Shown here: one piece after another, positions 63,586 through 64,000 of the stretch
Layout of the letters: the number at the start of each line of letters is the position of its first letter
Position numbering within the stretch: position 1 is the first letter of the stretch
Origin: Rhizobium mayense
GTDB lineage: Bacteria > Pseudomonadota > Alphaproteobacteria > Rhizobiales > Rhizobiaceae
Reading direction: 5' to 3'
Assembly (NCBI RefSeq): GCF_030272705.1
Contig: NZ_JARFYM010000007.1
Location: 168,425 to 232,424 of the forward strand
DNA length: 64,000 nucleotides
Position numbers and translations under genes: made by a program
Notes under the pieces: model-generated
What the model saw: the letters and a program-made list of their open reading frames with translations, nothing else
Told to the model about the DNA's origin: nothing
Databases searched by the model: none

Positions 63586-64000
63586 GGCACTAGCCCTCGG
63601 CGGGCGATCCGCTCCTTACGTTCGAGCGCCAGCGAGAATTGATTGCCGCGGCCGATGGAACCGCGGATTTCGTCGTTGGTCTGGCAACGTTTCATCGGAT
63701 GCACATCCACCGAATTGAAGATCACCGCACCGTCGGTGAATGCCTTCGCGCGTCTTGTTGTACTCAGCTCTGGATTGTTGCTCGAACACAAAATCGTGAG
63801 CAATAAACTCGATACGTCAAGATGATCTTCTGTAACAATCTTGGAATTGAATAGAAATTCCAAGACTAATTATTAGAGATGAATGAATAATTGTCAAAAA
63901 TTGAATGTGTCATTAGTGGATCACCTACAAGAATTAATATAGAAACTAAAATTATATTAAAATTTTAAACGACTATTAACCATGGAAGTAAGCTTTACTT
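63586..64000. other. End region without a confident gene; AT-rich tail
   Basis: The last 415 bases hold no gene I can support. A minus-strand frame ending at 63525 reads VIFNSVDVHPMKRCQTNDEI and SIGRGNQFSLALERKERIAR, which may be a decayed fragment, but it overlaps the hydrolase gene. From about 63840 the sequence becomes strongly AT-rich, as expected for a promoter or silenced region ahead of the next gene. Confidence 0.4.

Noticed and set aside
63525..63863. 112-codon minus-strand frame at the end of the window
   Set aside because: It overlaps the hydrolase gene end and shows no family I can name; kept only as a possible decayed fragment.

Overview
The window reads as a chromosomal segment of a Rhizobiaceae alphaproteobacterium, most likely Rhizobium. 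The grounds are high GC with NNC/NNG codon preference, a sigma54-preceded glnK-amtB pair, a LeuC tail, FtsK, TesB, Trm112/UPF0434 and DUF1344/DUF1348/COG4705 proteins, and several families of short palindromic intergenic repeats of the rhizobial type. No species call is possible from sequence alone.

Layout. 1-5.5 kb: 3' end of leuC with its terminator, a divergent MarR/DMT-exporter pair with twin operators, and a LysR gene divergent from a cupin-AKR-SDR redox operon. 5.6-20.4 kb: mostly housekeeping (second aldo/keto reductase, YkuD protein, response regulator plus cNMP-binding protein, exonuclease III, a Tat-type LolA, FtsK, amtB-glnK, TesB, a UbiH-type hydroxylase, Trm112, a LON-substrate-domain protein, a CnoX-like thioredoxin, and a ProX-type prolyl-tRNA editing deacylase). 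20.65-27.83 kb: an intact tRNA-Gly(GCC) and, 7.1 kb later, a degenerate copy of its 3' part. Between them lie a PPK2-P-type ATPase pair, a small Cys-rich protein and an autotransporter. This looks like an integrase-less genomic island or its remnant.

28-44.3 kb is the most unusual part. It starts with DUF1007 and DUF1344 proteins, then a plus-strand module: small secreted two-Cys protein, COG4705 membrane protein with a fourfold internal repeat, OmpR-type regulator, histidine kinase, MipA/OmpV porin. Facing it is a tightly overlapping minus-strand train of nine genes (41.6 to 33.6 kb): HAD phosphatase, class III aminotransferase, arginase-fold enzyme, SMR-type subunit, fatty acid desaturase, alpha/beta-hydrolase with a GxCxG elbow, FemAB/CelD-like GNAT, second SMR-type subunit, cyclopropane-fatty-acid synthase. 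Directly upstream is a second two-component system, and divergent from that is a paralogue of the small two-Cys protein. I infer an envelope-sensing, amino-lipid or modified-acyl pathway. The product is unknown.

44.3-53.1 kb: two hypothetical secreted or anchored proteins, MocR regulator/EamA exporter pair with direct-repeat operator, DUF1348 gene with a NemR-box-like site and a TetR gene, a membrane protein/TetR pair separated by two strong palindromes, a cupin and a PF10091/GH144-like glucanase. 53.2-57.7 kb: a probable lysine/pipecolate catabolic group (Ldh_2 reductase, AmaB-like aldehyde dehydrogenase, AmaA-like FAD oxidase, stand-alone Lrp ligand domain). 58.1-63.6 kb: a surface-polysaccharide group (GT4, GT2, Wzx-type flippase, double alpha/beta-hydrolase), followed by an AT-rich tail.
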